Positions 37,741 through 48,299 are shown, numbered from the stretch's first letter. The stretch: 64,000 nt of DNA from Primulina eburnea (GCF_022965805.1 NC_133103.1:46879693-46943692); one strand, 5' to 3'. The notes: generated from the sequence alone by a model not told the origin. Numbers and translations: made by a program.

Positions 37741-38393
37741 CTCCTGTTCGCAGCAACTGACCCAAAATCTCGTGAGTCGTTCATTTGCACCCCTCTCGTA
37801 AACCCAAGAACATACTTAGCGCTGCCCGAAATCGAGAAGAGAGAAAAACGGAATTTATCCTTTCTTTCTTGATTTCTTCTTCGTCAAGCTGTTCGCCCAG
37901 CAATGCGAAGCTTATAGGATAATGAACGATTGCTATTGCTAATTCTTTCTTCGAATTTACCTTGATGAATGGTTGATAAAATCTTCTGATTGAATTGATC
38001 GAAACAGGGCAAGATTTAGTTCATTTCCGCTCTGTTTCTCCTCGGGGATTTTCTCTGGTTGCTCTGAATAGATTTTTTCCGAGGCTGTTTTTGGGACGAA
38101 TGGACGGAAACATGTTTTTGTAGAAACCAGTGTATAGTCTACCTCTTCTATTTTGACCCAATACGAAACCTTCCTTGACAAGCTCGTAGATTTTCGTTGT
38201 TTGAAAACCTTATGCATAAAAATGTATCAACCCCCAAAACGTTTTTAAAAAGATTTGCTCCTGATTGAAACAAGGTTGCTTGTTAGAGAGATTTTGTATT
38301 TCTTGTTGGGTGTTGTAGATTGCGGGGTTTTTTTGAGTGGACATATACTCAGTATCTACAACATAACCAACTATATGTTTGAGTTGATTTGAG
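37741..38393 (+). promoter_or_regulatory. Probable promoter and 5' UTR of the ERO1 gene
   Basis: The base composition changes here to a less AT-rich, pyrimidine-rich leader (CTTTCTTTCTTGATTTCTTC near 37860). An intron in the 5' UTR is possible. The region ends at the ERO1 ATG. No TATA box is placed. Confidence 0.35.
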
Positions 38394-39869
38394 ATGGCGG
38401 AAGCTAAGGTCATTGTGGATAATAATGAGAAGATAGAGAAATTAATACAGGAGAAAAGGGGGAAGAGGAAATGGGCCTTAATTGGGGCAGTGGTGATGTT
38501 GATTGCGGCGGCATCACTAACATTGAAACACGACCGAGATCATAAATCCTGTCATTGTTCTCAGGTCCTGTCTTTTCACTTTTCCAGTTTTCTTTGCATT
38601 TTCCATTTGTGCAATTGAGCTTTTGTTTCTTCTTTGTTGCTGGATTCAATGCTTGGGATGTGTGTGCAATTGAGATATTGTTTCTTATTTACTTTATAAT
38701 AAATTTCACTGAGAAATTATTGGTATTCTTAGTTGTGGGACTAATATCTTGCACACATTTGTTCCATCCCTGCATCTACAGGCCGTAGGTGCAAACCTGC
38801 ATTTAATCGTTAAAAACTAGTGATTTCAATTTATTTGATTGATTTTTTATATCCCATATTTGCATTTCCTTCTTCTTACAGTTTCTTGATCATGTTGGTT
38901 CGTTGCATCACTGTAGTCTGGAACTTTAGCGATTTCATATTGCTCTTCCAGTTAGACTTAAACTGTTGTTTTAGTTTAAGGAACTAACTTTATCAATCTT
39001 TTACTTGCCTCTTGTATAGGATTCTCGAAAATATACAGGCATTGTTGAGGACTGCTGTTGTGATTATGAGACAATAGACAGTGTGAATGAGGCAATTCTG
39101 CACCCTTTACTTCAAGAGCTCGTTAAAACTCCATTTTTCCGATATTTTAAGGGTGGGTATAGACTTTTTTTCGCCAAATTTAGGATATTCCGAGTGTTTT
39201 GATTCCAAACTTGGTTTATGGTAGAGATTGTGTCAGCAATTAATTTCAAGGGCGCACCACCATATGTTAACATGTTGCCCTTACGTAAAATAATGATTTA
39301 CAGTTTGTTAGGTTTGATTTGTTGCAACTAAAGTTTTTATTTTGGGTATTTAAGTGGTTGCTTCCAATATCAACGAATTTCATTCTTTGGAAACAGTTTG
39401 AGCTTATTAGATGATGGTGAGCCTGCAAACAAGATCAAAAATTTCTTGTTCACTGCGTTAAAAATAACCATTAATATCTGCAGCAAGCTGATGTTACTCA
39501 TTAAATATACAGGTTAAGCTGTGGTGTGACTGCCCTTTTTGGCCTGATGATGGCATGTGCAAGTTACGTGATTGTAGTGTTTGTGAATGCCCAGAAAATG
39601 AATTTCCTGAACCCTTTAAGAAGGCAATGTTGTACGGTCTGCCATCAGATGATTTAAAATGTCAAGAGGAGAACCAACGAGATGTTGTTGATCGCACGCT
39701 AGATACAAAGGCCTTTAGGGGATGGATTGAAGCGGATAATCCTTGGACTCATGATGACGAGACGGATAACCGTAAACCTCCTTTATCGTTTTTCTAGCAT
39801 TTAAATTATTAGCATGTATTGCTGTTGCTTTCTTTACAAATTTTGAGGGTCTAAGCATGAAAACCTAAG

Positions 39870-40568
39870 TTGCGGTTCTCCCTTTTCTCTCTATTAATCA
39901 TGTGTGCATGCCTCTGTAAGCTCGACCCGAAAGATTTGGATGATTTCAACAAAGAACAAATACAGTCAATGAAAGATAAAGAAAATGTGCATACATGCCG
40001 GGCAAACAGACCAGAGGTTGTCTACACTAGAAGAAAATCAAAGAGAAACATTCAAACGGCAGTACATCAAGATCCTTTCAGGGACGATCAAGATGATACT
40101 TTGGAGGTCAGGGATTTTCAAATGAACCATAGCAGTGGCTCTGAGGATGATAGCGATTCAAACGATATGGGCTCTCACATGTCAATAAGTTCTGACTCAT
40201 CCACACACACCGGAGTGGGGCTGGAGGACATAGGCGATCTCTTTGCATCACCTGCGGCTAAGGCTCACAACAAAATCAATTCTTCTCAATCTCAATCTTC
40301 CGAAAATTCAATTCCTAATTCGGTTTTTCTTAATAATTCTGGGGTGGGGAGGGTATTAGAGGCCGAGAGAGGTTTAGTTGTTGGTGACAAGTCGGGTATG
40401 TCAGACATAAAAATCCACGAGGTTGATAGGGGAAGTGTAGGGATGGTAGTGCCCGAAACTGTTGGAGTGACAGATTGTTTGGAATTAATGGGAATCAAAA
40501 AGACGGAGATTGGGGTAGATTTGACAAAGGAAGGATGTTGTGCGGTGGGAGGAAAATTTTTCAAATGA
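39870..40568 (+). CDS. LINE ORF1, C-terminal remainder
   Basis: The ~230-residue frame is acidic and serine-rich (SGSEDDSDSNDMGS, SISSDSSTHTG). It lacks the RNA-binding domain and zinc knuckle expected in the N-terminal part of plant L1 ORF1. Its TGA (40566-40568) overlaps the ATG of ORF2 (40565-40567) as ATGA, which ties it to the LINE. The N-terminal portion (LDPKDLDDFNKEQIQSMKDK, basic YTRRKSKRN) is not recognised and could be transduced sequence. No trustworthy start codon is seen. Confidence 0.6.
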   Translation: MRFSLFSLLIMCACLCKLDPKDLDDFNKEQIQSMKDKENVHTCRANRPEVVYTRRKSKRNIQTAVHQDPFRDDQDDTLEVRDFQMNHSSGSEDDSDSNDMGSHMSISSDSSTHTGVGLEDIGDLFASPAAKAHNKINSSQSQSSENSIPNSVFLNNSGVGRVLEAERGLVVGDKSGMSDIKIHEVDRGSVGMVVPETVGVTDCLELMGIKKTEIGVDLTKEGCCAVGGKFFK

Positions 40569-43500
40569 AAATTGTGTCTTGGAATATAAGAGGTGGTGGG
40601 TCGGCAACGAGACGAGGTTTCATTCGAGAATTATTAAGGAAGGAGAAACCAGATTTGGCTATTCTCCAAGAAACAAAAAAAGAGTTCATAGATAGGAAAT
40701 TTATCGCAAGTGTGTGGAAATCAAGGTTTGTTGATTGGGTTCATTTATCATCCATTGGATCTTCGGGTGGTATTCTGGTAATGTGGGACCCGAGAGTAGT
40801 TACGGTAACAGATAATTTGATTGGAGAATTTACTGTATCGATATGCATAGACAAAAATAATGACTTAGACAGCTGGTGGTTTACAGCCGTATATGGACCA
40901 TGCTCACCAAATAATCGACAAAAATTCTGGGATGAATTGGCTGGACTGAGAGTTCTTTGTGGGGAAAGGTGGTGTTTGGGAGGGGATTTCAATGTTGTGC
41001 GATATTTGGTGGAGAAATTCAATAGCCACACACAAACCACAAGCATGGCGGGATTCGACATGTTGATACAAGAATTGGAGTTATGTGACCCCCCATTGAT
41101 AAATGCAAAATATACGTGGTCAAATCTGCGGTCCACACCTATTTGTAGTAGGCTTGATAGATTTTTGTTCTCGAGAGGATGGGTCGATTTATTCCCATTT
41201 CAAAAACAATCTGTTTTGCCTCGTATTACATCGGATCACTTCCCAATTGTGCTGGAAACACAGAAACTTAAATGGGGGCCTTGTCCATTCAGATTTGAGA
41301 ATATGTGGTTGCAAAATAAAGAATTTAAAGCAAAGTTTGATGGGTGGTGGAATAATAATCATGTTCAAGGATGGGAAGGTTATAAGTTCATGAGAAAACT
41401 AAAGATGATTAAGGAAGAGATCAAAGTTTGGAACATCGAGGAGTTTGGGAATATCGAGATGAAGGAAGCAGATTTTCGCAACAAAATTACATCACTGGAT
41501 GAAATGGAGAGTGAGGGGAGGATTACTGCGGAAGGGGTGGCCAAAAGACTGGAAAAAAAATGTGAATTGGAAGAGTTGTTGTGTCAACGGAATAGAATGT
41601 TTCACCAAAAAGCAAAAATTACTTGGTTAAAAGAAGGCGATCGCAACACAAAGTTTTTCCACTCCGTGCTAAATCATAGGAAGACAAAGTCAATGATTAC
41701 CAAATTAGAGTTGGATGATGGTAGGGTGATTGAAGATGAGGGTCAGATAGTTCATGTTATTGTCGATTATTTCAAAGAACTGTACAGCACAAGACCAGTG
41801 ATTAGATTTGGGATTGATGGAGTGGTATGGGGAAACATTGATAATGACATGAGAGAGGAGCTGGAAAAATCTTTTTCACTAGAGGAGGTTAAGAAGGCAG
41901 TTTTCGATTGTGATAGATGCAAAGCGCCCGGGCCCGATGGCTATACTTTGGCTCTTTATCAAGATTGCTGGGAGACAGTGAAGAGCGACTTAATGAGAGT
42001 CTTCGAAGAGTTCCATGAAGGGGGAGTCATAAATGGGTTGACAAATGAATCATACATATGTTTGATACCAAAGAAAAATGATTCGTTGAAGGTCAGAGAC
42101 TTTAGACCCATAAGCCTCACAACAAGCTTATACAAGATTGTTGCAAAGGTTTTGGCTACTAGGTTGAAAAAAGTTTTAGCACATACACTTTCAGAAACTC
42201 AAAATGCATTTACCGAGGGGAAACAGATTTTAGATTGTTGTTTAATTGCGAATGAGTTGGTTGAAGAGGGTAGGAAGAAAAAAAAAGATGGTTGGGTTCT
42301 GAAAATTGACCTTGAAAAAGCATATGATAATGTCGAATGGGATTTTCTGGATTTTGTACTACAAAAAAAGGGATTTGGGGAGAAGTGGAGAGGCTGGATG
42401 AGAGGATGTGTTTCAAATGTGTCATTTTCTGTTATGATCAATGGGAGACCGAGGGGGAAATTTAAAGCGTATCGAGGACTTAGACAGGGATGTCCGTTAT
42501 CACCTTTTCTGTTTAATATGGTGGTCGATGTTTTGGGAAGATTGGTTGACAAAGCAAAAGAAGGAAACTTTATCAGAGGATATGAGGTGGGCCGAGAGAA
42601 GGTTGAGGTCTCACACATACAGTTCGCGGATGATACTTTGTTCTTTGTGAAGACGGACGAACACATAAGGTTTCTGGTCTTGATTCTGAAAGCTTTTTGT
42701 GATATGTCAGGACTGCGGATTAATTGGGAGAAAAGTGCTTTATTGGGTTTAACTAAAGAGGTAGTAGATGGGGAAGATTTAGCCGCAGAAATTGGATGTC
42801 AAAAGGAAAGCTGGCCGATAAAATATTTGGGAGTCCCTCTAGGGGGTAATCCAATGACCACCTCATTCTGGGAGCCTATTATGATTAAGGTTTCTAGGAA
42901 ATTGTCTACTTGGAAAAAGGCATTCTTGTCAAAAGGAGGTAGAGTGACCCTTATTGCTTCGGTTCTTACAGCCTTGCCGATATATTACCTTTCTCTTTTT
43001 AAGATACCCAAAGGAGTGGCGGGGGAGATGGAGAAAGTCATGAGAAATTTTTTATGGGATGGAAATGATGGAGATTCACATTGTCATATGGTGAGATGGG
43101 AAAAAGTGTGCCGACCGAAGGAAAAAGGAGGATTGGGCATTGGGAATTTATGTTTGAGAAACATTTCCTTAATGGGGAAATGGTGGTGGAGATTCAATGT
43201 GGAAAATGATACATTATGGAGGAAAATAATCAAGAGTAAGTATGGGCTTCAAGAAAACGGATGGGATGCGGGGTTGGCTAAGAATGTGACTTTTAGATGC
43301 CCGTGGAAGTTTATTTCAGCGACATACCCGACTTATCACAGACTTACTAAACTAGTGGTTCGAGGGGGGAATAGAATAAGGTTTTGGGAGGATATTTGGG
43401 TGGGGGAGTCATCTCTCAAGGATTTGTTTCATTCTTTATTCCAGTTATCTTTGTCTCACAGTTATCCTATTGATCATTTTGCTTTATTTGACTCATCAAC

Positions 43501-44233
43501 AAACTCTATTTCATGGGATTTCAGCTTTCGTAGATCTCTCCGAGAGGAGGAGATCACTCAATTAACTTCGCTTTTGAGAACCTTGGAGGGTGTGAGATTA
43601 GCGGTAGGTGTTGATGATCTCAAAAAATGGGAAGGGGATAATTCTGGGATTTTCACTGTCAAATCTTTCTACCACTCTTTTTTCAAAGATTATAATAATC
43701 CAGATCGGTTCAAGTTCTACAATGTCATTTGGAAAATAAACATTCCTTCCAAAATTCAGATATTCTCATGGACAGCGATTCTCTCGAAATTACCGACAGC
43801 CGAGGTCATGCAAAAGAGATTACCTACTTGGTCGCTTTCCCCAAACTGGTGTGTGTTATGCCGTAACCATGACGAAACACAAGATCATCTGTTCGTTCAT
43901 TGCAGATTCACTTATGCTTTGTGGGCAAGGGCTTTACAAGAATTGAAGTTGCTTTGGGCTACACCGAAGACAACTCAAGACTTATTCCACACTGATTTGG
44001 GCCGACTGCTTGGCAAAAAGGGGAAAATTTTCTGGAAAATGGTGGTTCATGGAATTACTTGGCAAGTGTGGTTGGAGAGAAACAAGAGAATTTTCCAAGA
44101 TCTTGAGGAAAATTCAGATGATTGTTGGGAAAGAATAAAATTCAACACGGCAAATTGGACTCGGTTGGATAAAAACTTTGAGGGACTGTCTACTTTTGAT
44201 CTTTTCAGAAATTGGCATTATGTGTATTGCTAG
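40565..44233 (+). CDS. LINE ORF2: endonuclease-reverse transcriptase, intact (1222 aa)
   Basis: I start at MKIVSWNIRGGG, the canonical N-terminus of the APE-type endonuclease; the open frame reaches 30 codons further upstream inside ORF1. Endonuclease motifs in order: LQETKKE, VYGPCS, GGDFNVV, RLDRFLFS and ITSDHFPIVLE. Then WLKEGDRNTKFFH, and RT motifs APGPDG, FRPISLTTSLYK, QNAFTEGKQI, LKIDLEKAYDNVEW, GLRQGCPLSPFLFN and the catalytic FADDTLFF. The C-terminus carries the zf-RVT module (WKINIPSKIQIFSWTAI, CVLCRNHDETQDHLFVHC). No stops or frameshifts interrupt it, so the copy is young or its source was recently active. It acts by target-primed reverse transcription. Confidence 0.97.
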   Translation: MKIVSWNIRGGGSATRRGFIRELLRKEKPDLAILQETKKEFIDRKFIASVWKSRFVDWVHLSSIGSSGGILVMWDPRVVTVTDNLIGEFTVSICIDKNNDLDSWWFTAVYGPCSPNNRQKFWDELAGLRVLCGERWCLGGDFNVVRYLVEKFNSHTQTTSMAGFDMLIQELELCDPPLINAKYTWSNLRSTPICSRLDRFLFSRGWVDLFPFQKQSVLPRITSDHFPIVLETQKLKWGPCPFRFENMWLQNKEFKAKFDGWWNNNHVQGWEGYKFMRKLKMIKEEIKVWNIEEFGNIEMKEADFRNKITSLDEMESEGRITAEGVAKRLEKKCELEELLCQRNRMFHQKAKITWLKEGDRNTKFFHSVLNHRKTKSMITKLELDDGRVIEDEGQIVHVIVDYFKELYSTRPVIRFGIDGVVWGNIDNDMREELEKSFSLEEVKKAVFDCDRCKAPGPDGYTLALYQDCWETVKSDLMRVFEEFHEGGVINGLTNESYICLIPKKNDSLKVRDFRPISLTTSLYKIVAKVLATRLKKVLAHTLSETQNAFTEGKQILDCCLIANELVEEGRKKKKDGWVLKIDLEKAYDNVEWDFLDFVLQKKGFGEKWRGWMRGCVSNVSFSVMINGRPRGKFKAYRGLRQGCPLSPFLFNMVVDVLGRLVDKAKEGNFIRGYEVGREKVEVSHIQFADDTLFFVKTDEHIRFLVLILKAFCDMSGLRINWEKSALLGLTKEVVDGEDLAAEIGCQKESWPIKYLGVPLGGNPMTTSFWEPIMIKVSRKLSTWKKAFLSKGGRVTLIASVLTALPIYYLSLFKIPKGVAGEMEKVMRNFLWDGNDGDSHCHMVRWEKVCRPKEKGGLGIGNLCLRNISLMGKWWWRFNVENDTLWRKIIKSKYGLQENGWDAGLAKNVTFRCPWKFISATYPTYHRLTKLVVRGGNRIRFWEDIWVGESSLKDLFHSLFQLSLSHSYPIDHFALFDSSTNSISWDFSFRRSLREEEITQLTSLLRTLEGVRLAVGVDDLKKWEGDNSGIFTVKSFYHSFFKDYNNPDRFKFYNVIWKINIPSKIQIFSWTAILSKLPTAEVMQKRLPTWSLSPNWCVLCRNHDETQDHLFVHCRFTYALWARALQELKLLWATPKTTQDLFHTDLGRLLGKKGKIFWKMVVHGITWQVWLERNKRIFQDLEENSDDCWERIKFNTANWTRLDKNFEGLSTFDLFRNWHYVYC

Positions 44234-46418
44234 AAGCTAGAAGCTTATATAGCTACGATTAGTGGACCTCTAGTCCACTTACTGTAATTTTTAATTACCA
44301 TTATTAATAAAATTATGTTTCTTATCAAAAAAAAAAAATAATTGAACCCTTTGATTCTTGCAGATTACAATCACAATTTATTAGTGATGACTTCTTTTAA
44401 AAGTGGATGGAGAATCATGTTTATAATAAAGAGTTTTCTCTTTTTTGCAGGTGAGATGACATATGTCAATCTACTATTGAATCCTGAACGATATACTGGC
44501 TATACTGGGGAATCAGCCAGGAGGATATGGGATGCTATATATTCTGAAAACTGTCCAAAATGTTTGTTTCTTGTCTATATAATTCCTTCCATGATTTCAT
44601 AGTCGAGCTTTAGCAAGCAGACGATATCTGTTAATAGTGGTTTCTTCATAAATCGAGGAGGTTTTCATTTTTTTTTTGTGTTTTTTAGTGAGACGTGACT
44701 ATATGCTGCTGACCAACTTTGCTTGTATCACACTGTTCTAGGTAGTTTTTGATATCTCGTAATGCTTGTATTTTGTGTTGCTTATTGTTTTCAAATTTGT
44801 TCTAGAGTGGGTAAGTTTATTTTGAGAATGCCATGTATTTGGACAAATCAAGAAGATCCGGCATGTGTGTGTAATTCTTTCTTTTTTTGTTATTTTATCT
44901 TGGCTAGAAACTTGATTTTCGGGGCTGCAATCCGATTCTAGAAACAATACTTGAGTAATAAATAGAAATTCTCAATTGTACGTGGACTGAACTTTCTTTT
45001 CTTTTTTCGTATATTGCAGATACATCTGGAGATACATCTGGAGAAATTTGTCCGGAGAGAAGAGTGTTGTACAAGTTAATTTCAGGGCTTCACTCCTCTA
45101 TCTCGATTCATATCTCATCCGACTATCTGCTTGATGAAACTAAAAATCTGGTTTGCTTAATAACTTTCCCTTGTATCGTCAAAAAACTATACTCTATTTC
45201 TTGTTTATATTTTGTTAGTTTTAGCAAATCTTGCTTGAATCTCCTGTGAAAGTACGCAGTTGAACTTTTATAACATCAATTTTACCTTAAAACTGGTTTT
45301 GAAGCATCATTTCAATTCAGCATAGAACATTAAACCATTTTGCTTAACCATATTAACTGAAAACCGATTTCATGTGTACAATTTCAGTGGTGTAGGAATC
45401 TGGAGTTGATGTATGATCGTGTTTTTCGGTTTCCGGATCGTGTTAGAAACTTATATTTCACTTTCATGTTTGTTCTTTGAGCTATGGCAAAAGTAAGCCT
45501 TCGTTATTTCTGAAATTATAACAATTGCCCTAGTTATACGGGATGTAATGTTCATTTCTCTTCATACATGATTCAGGCCGCCTCGTACTTGGAGCATGCA
45601 GAGTACAATACTGGTAAGGTCGAGGAGGACTTGAAAGCACAGTTTTTAATGCGACAACTAGTGTACAATCCAAAACTGCAGGCTGCGTGTCCACTTCCAT
45701 TTGACGAAGCTAAGCTGTGGCAAGGTCAAAGTGGACCTGAACTGAAGCTTGAGATTCAAAAGAACTTCAAAAACATCAGGTTTGAATCTAATTTCTTGTC
45801 ACTTATTGCTGCATAGAAATATCAGCTGTTGGTATTAACGAAATTTGATGCTCTGATTCCATGGGTTTTTTAACTTAGGCAAGTGGATTCAAAGTTTTTT
45901 ATAACAGCATTAATAGCTTGTACTTTGTATAGCATGGGTATAAATCGAGTTTTATATCAATATTTTCTTTAATCGTTGTTCTTTTATTTAGTAAATCTTG
46001 AAGGCAACATTTAGCCTATGTTCTGGATGTTGCAGTGCTCTGATGGATTGCGTTGGATGTGAGAAATGTCGTCTTTGGGGGAAACTTCAGGTGCTCGGTC
46101 TGGGAACAGCTCTGAAGATTCTCTTCTCCGTTGATGGCAAAAACCAGCAAAACCAGCCTGTAAGTTGCATGGCAAAAATCTAATAATCCCCCCTCTCTCT
46201 AAAACAATTTTGACAATCAATATTTACATTTGTAAATCTCGCTTTCCCAGCTGCAACTGCAAAGAAACGAAGTAATCGCCTTGGTGAACCTGCTTCATCG
46301 TCTTTCAGAATCTGTCAAGCTCGTCCAAGAACTTGGCCCTTTAGTCGAGCAAACAATGGAGGGGTTCATATCACCACCTCCTCCACAAGAAACTCGTTTT
46401 TGGCAAAGAGTTAGCTAA

Positions 46419-47189
46419 GCAGTGTGTATAAACTAGTCATGATTAACTGATTCTCTTTTATCATTTTTGAAAGTCAGCATCGAGCAGAATTCATTCCCAG
46501 TTTCTGTAGAGAACCGTATATCATCGCAATCGCAACTGCAAATAGCCGAGTGAGCAAAGAGTAGGAACATTTGAACTGTTGTAACTTTAGTTTTGAAGAT
46601 TCTGTCTGTTATTCCTCAATAGTTTTGTAATGAACAAAGTTTAAGATAACAACGAACTTGTATGTCAAACAGGGGCGGATCTGTCCCCCACCCCCCACCC
46701 CAAACCCAATTTTTTTTAAAAGTTTTATTGTTATATATGATTTTTTTTTCTGTATAGATACTATTAAATTAGTTAATTCAAACTTAAAAACTAGAGATTT
46801 AGCTTGTAGCACTCAATATATATGCTGCAAGTATGGTTCGATTCTTCTATAGCTCTCATTTTTTATTTTGTTTGTTTTTAAATTTTTTATTATTTATATC
46901 TGTTGAGCTTATTGAGTTAAGAGGCTCATCTTCAATTGTTCTCAATCGGGCCAATTTCAATATCTATTTTTGAGCTCAAAATCGGGCCTTTGTTGAGGTA
47001 ACTGAACTTAACATTTTCTATGAAGCCAAAACCTAACTTCTTTAATTTAATTTCCTCTAATTTTTTTGTAATAAAAAACTAGGAAAAAAACTTTCTCGAA
47101 CATTACCATCGTGCTATGAGCGGACAATTCTGAAGAAACGGAGAGCTGCGGTCGAAATCTAATTCTGAAAAAAAGTGGTCCTCTATCTT
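46419..47189. other. ERO1 3' flank and intergenic DNA
   Basis: 3' UTR sequence is expected up to ~46650. Near 46670 there is CAGGGGCGGATCTGTCCCCC, a short GC-rich palindrome-like motif. No gene is seen. The segment ends with CCTCTATCTT (47180-47189), the left target duplication of the foldback element. Confidence 0.45.
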
Positions 47190-48289
47190 GGCTTTTTTTT
47201 AAAAATATTATAAATTTAAAAAATCTTTATAAAAAAATTGCAAATTGAGATCGTTTATAAAACTAGTACAATCCGTATTTCACTGCACCGGATTCTAAGA
47301 GCGACGGTTTATTAATCCGTCGCTTTTTGCGACTGTTAATAACCGTCGCTCTTAGAATCCCGTGCAGTCTAGCACGGATTCTCCGTGCCCCCTTTCCTTC
47401 TTATTTTTTTTAAATAAATCTGAATCCGGTGCAGTGAATTTTTTTTTTTTAAAATAAGTCTGAATCTGGTGCAGTGAAATGCGGATTGTGCTAGTTTTAT
47501 AAACACTTTCATTTTACAACATTTTTATAATGTTTTATTTAATTTATAATATTTTTTAAAAAAGCCGACAAAATATTGCATGATATTATTGTAAATAATA
47601 ATATTGACGACGTGCGATTAATGTACTCCGTTACCGTATTTCACTGCATTAAAAGCACGCTGCAGATAGTAATATCCGCAAAATGCATTTATGTGTGCTG
47701 TTAATAACATATGCAATTTTCGCAGCGCACAATAAAGACACGCCGTTAATAGTATTATTAACAGTGTTCATGTTTATATACGCTGTTGTTAATAGTAAAA
47801 GATTTAAAAAAAATTGTGTCTAGACATTAACGGAGTACTTTACGCCGTCAATATTATTAATTACATTAATATCATGCAATATTTTGTCAGCTTCTTTTAA
47901 AAATATTATAAATTAAATAAAACATTACAAAAATATTGTAAAATGAAAGTGTTTATAAAACTAGTACAAATCCGCATTTCACTGCACCGGATTCAGACTT
48001 ATTTAAAAAAAAAAATTCACTGCACCGGATTCAGACTTATTTAAAAAAAATAAAAAGGAAAGGGGGCACGGAGAATCCGTGCTAGACCACCGGATTCTAA
48101 CCGCGACGGTTAATAGCCGTCGCAAATAGCGACGGATTAATAAACCATCGCTATTGGCGACGGGTGTTAAACCGTCGCTGTTAGAATCCGGTGCAGTGAA
48201 ATATGGATTGTACTAGTTTTATAAACGTTCTCAATTTGCAATATTTTTATAAAGATTTTTTAAATTTATAATATTTTTTTAAAAAAGCC
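47190..48289. mobile_element. Foldback transposon (MULE-like), 1.1 kb with ~450-bp inverted arms
   Basis: The left end GGCTTTTTTTTAAAAATATT and the right end AATATTTTTTTAAAAAAGCC are inverted complements. Complementarity continues inward for ~450 bp, left arm to about 47633 and right arm from about 47828. Only ~190 bp of loop separates the arms. Ten-base direct repeats CCTCTATCTT flank it at 47180-47189 and 48290-48299. Target duplications of 9-10 bp and very long inverted ends are typical of Mutator-like nonautonomous elements. No open frame of note occurs inside. Repeated CTGCACCGGATTC blocks and nested GCGACGG hairpins lie within both arms. Confidence 0.88.
47291..47359. repeat. Perfect-ended 69-bp hairpin nested in the left arm
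   Basis: The outer 17 bases GATTCTAAGAGCGACGG are exactly complemented at the other end, and the inside is built of GTCGC/GCGAC units. The right arm has a longer counterpart at about 48090-48190. Confidence 0.85.
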
Positions 48290-48299
48290 CCTCTATCTT

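Larger units (their letters stand above)
39870..44339 (+). mobile_element. L1-type LINE in ERO1 intron 3, same strand
   Basis: Contains the tail of ORF1, a complete ORF2 and a 3' poly(A) of 12 A (44327-44338) after TTCTTATC. The left boundary is not certain: the ORF1 frame opens at 39870 within what may still be ERO1 intron. Only the C-terminal, serine- and acid-rich part of ORF1 is present, so the element is probably 5'-truncated. I could not find a convincing target duplication of the sequence after the poly(A) (ATTGAACCCTTTG). Confidence 0.88.
38394..46418 (+). pseudogene. ERO1: ERO1 (ER oxidoreductin-1) gene with disabling lesions
   Basis: ERO1 is an FAD-dependent ER oxidase that passes oxidising equivalents to protein disulfide isomerase. 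Exons: 38394-38564, 39020-39151, 39513-39771, 44451-44561, 45020-45150, 45388-45492, 45577-45779, 46036-46159 and 46251-46418 (TAA), totalling 468 codons including the final stop, a normal plant length. Seen: N-terminal membrane segment WALIGAVVMLIAAASLTL (27-44); shuttle-cysteine region CDCPFWPDDGMC...[52 protein letters not shown]; and the catalytic CVGCEKC (Cys376/379/382). Lesions: TGA at 45478-45480 (codon 299) in place of the Arg codon normally after FTFLFVL, cutting before the CxxC. The exon 2 donor reads AAG|GGTGGG, and no GT-AG pair keeps frame with exon 3. A LINE fills intron 3. It could still be functional if these are assembly errors. Confidence 0.88.

Noticed and set aside
39555..39797. 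Possible fusion of ERO1 exon 3 to LINE ORF1
   Set aside because: The exon 3 frame stops at 39797, and a good GT donor at 39772 joins exon 4 in frame, so no fusion is needed.
41103..42666. Several overlapping frames on both strands inside the LINE
   Set aside because: They are shadows of the 1222-residue ORF2, which has all endonuclease and RT motifs.
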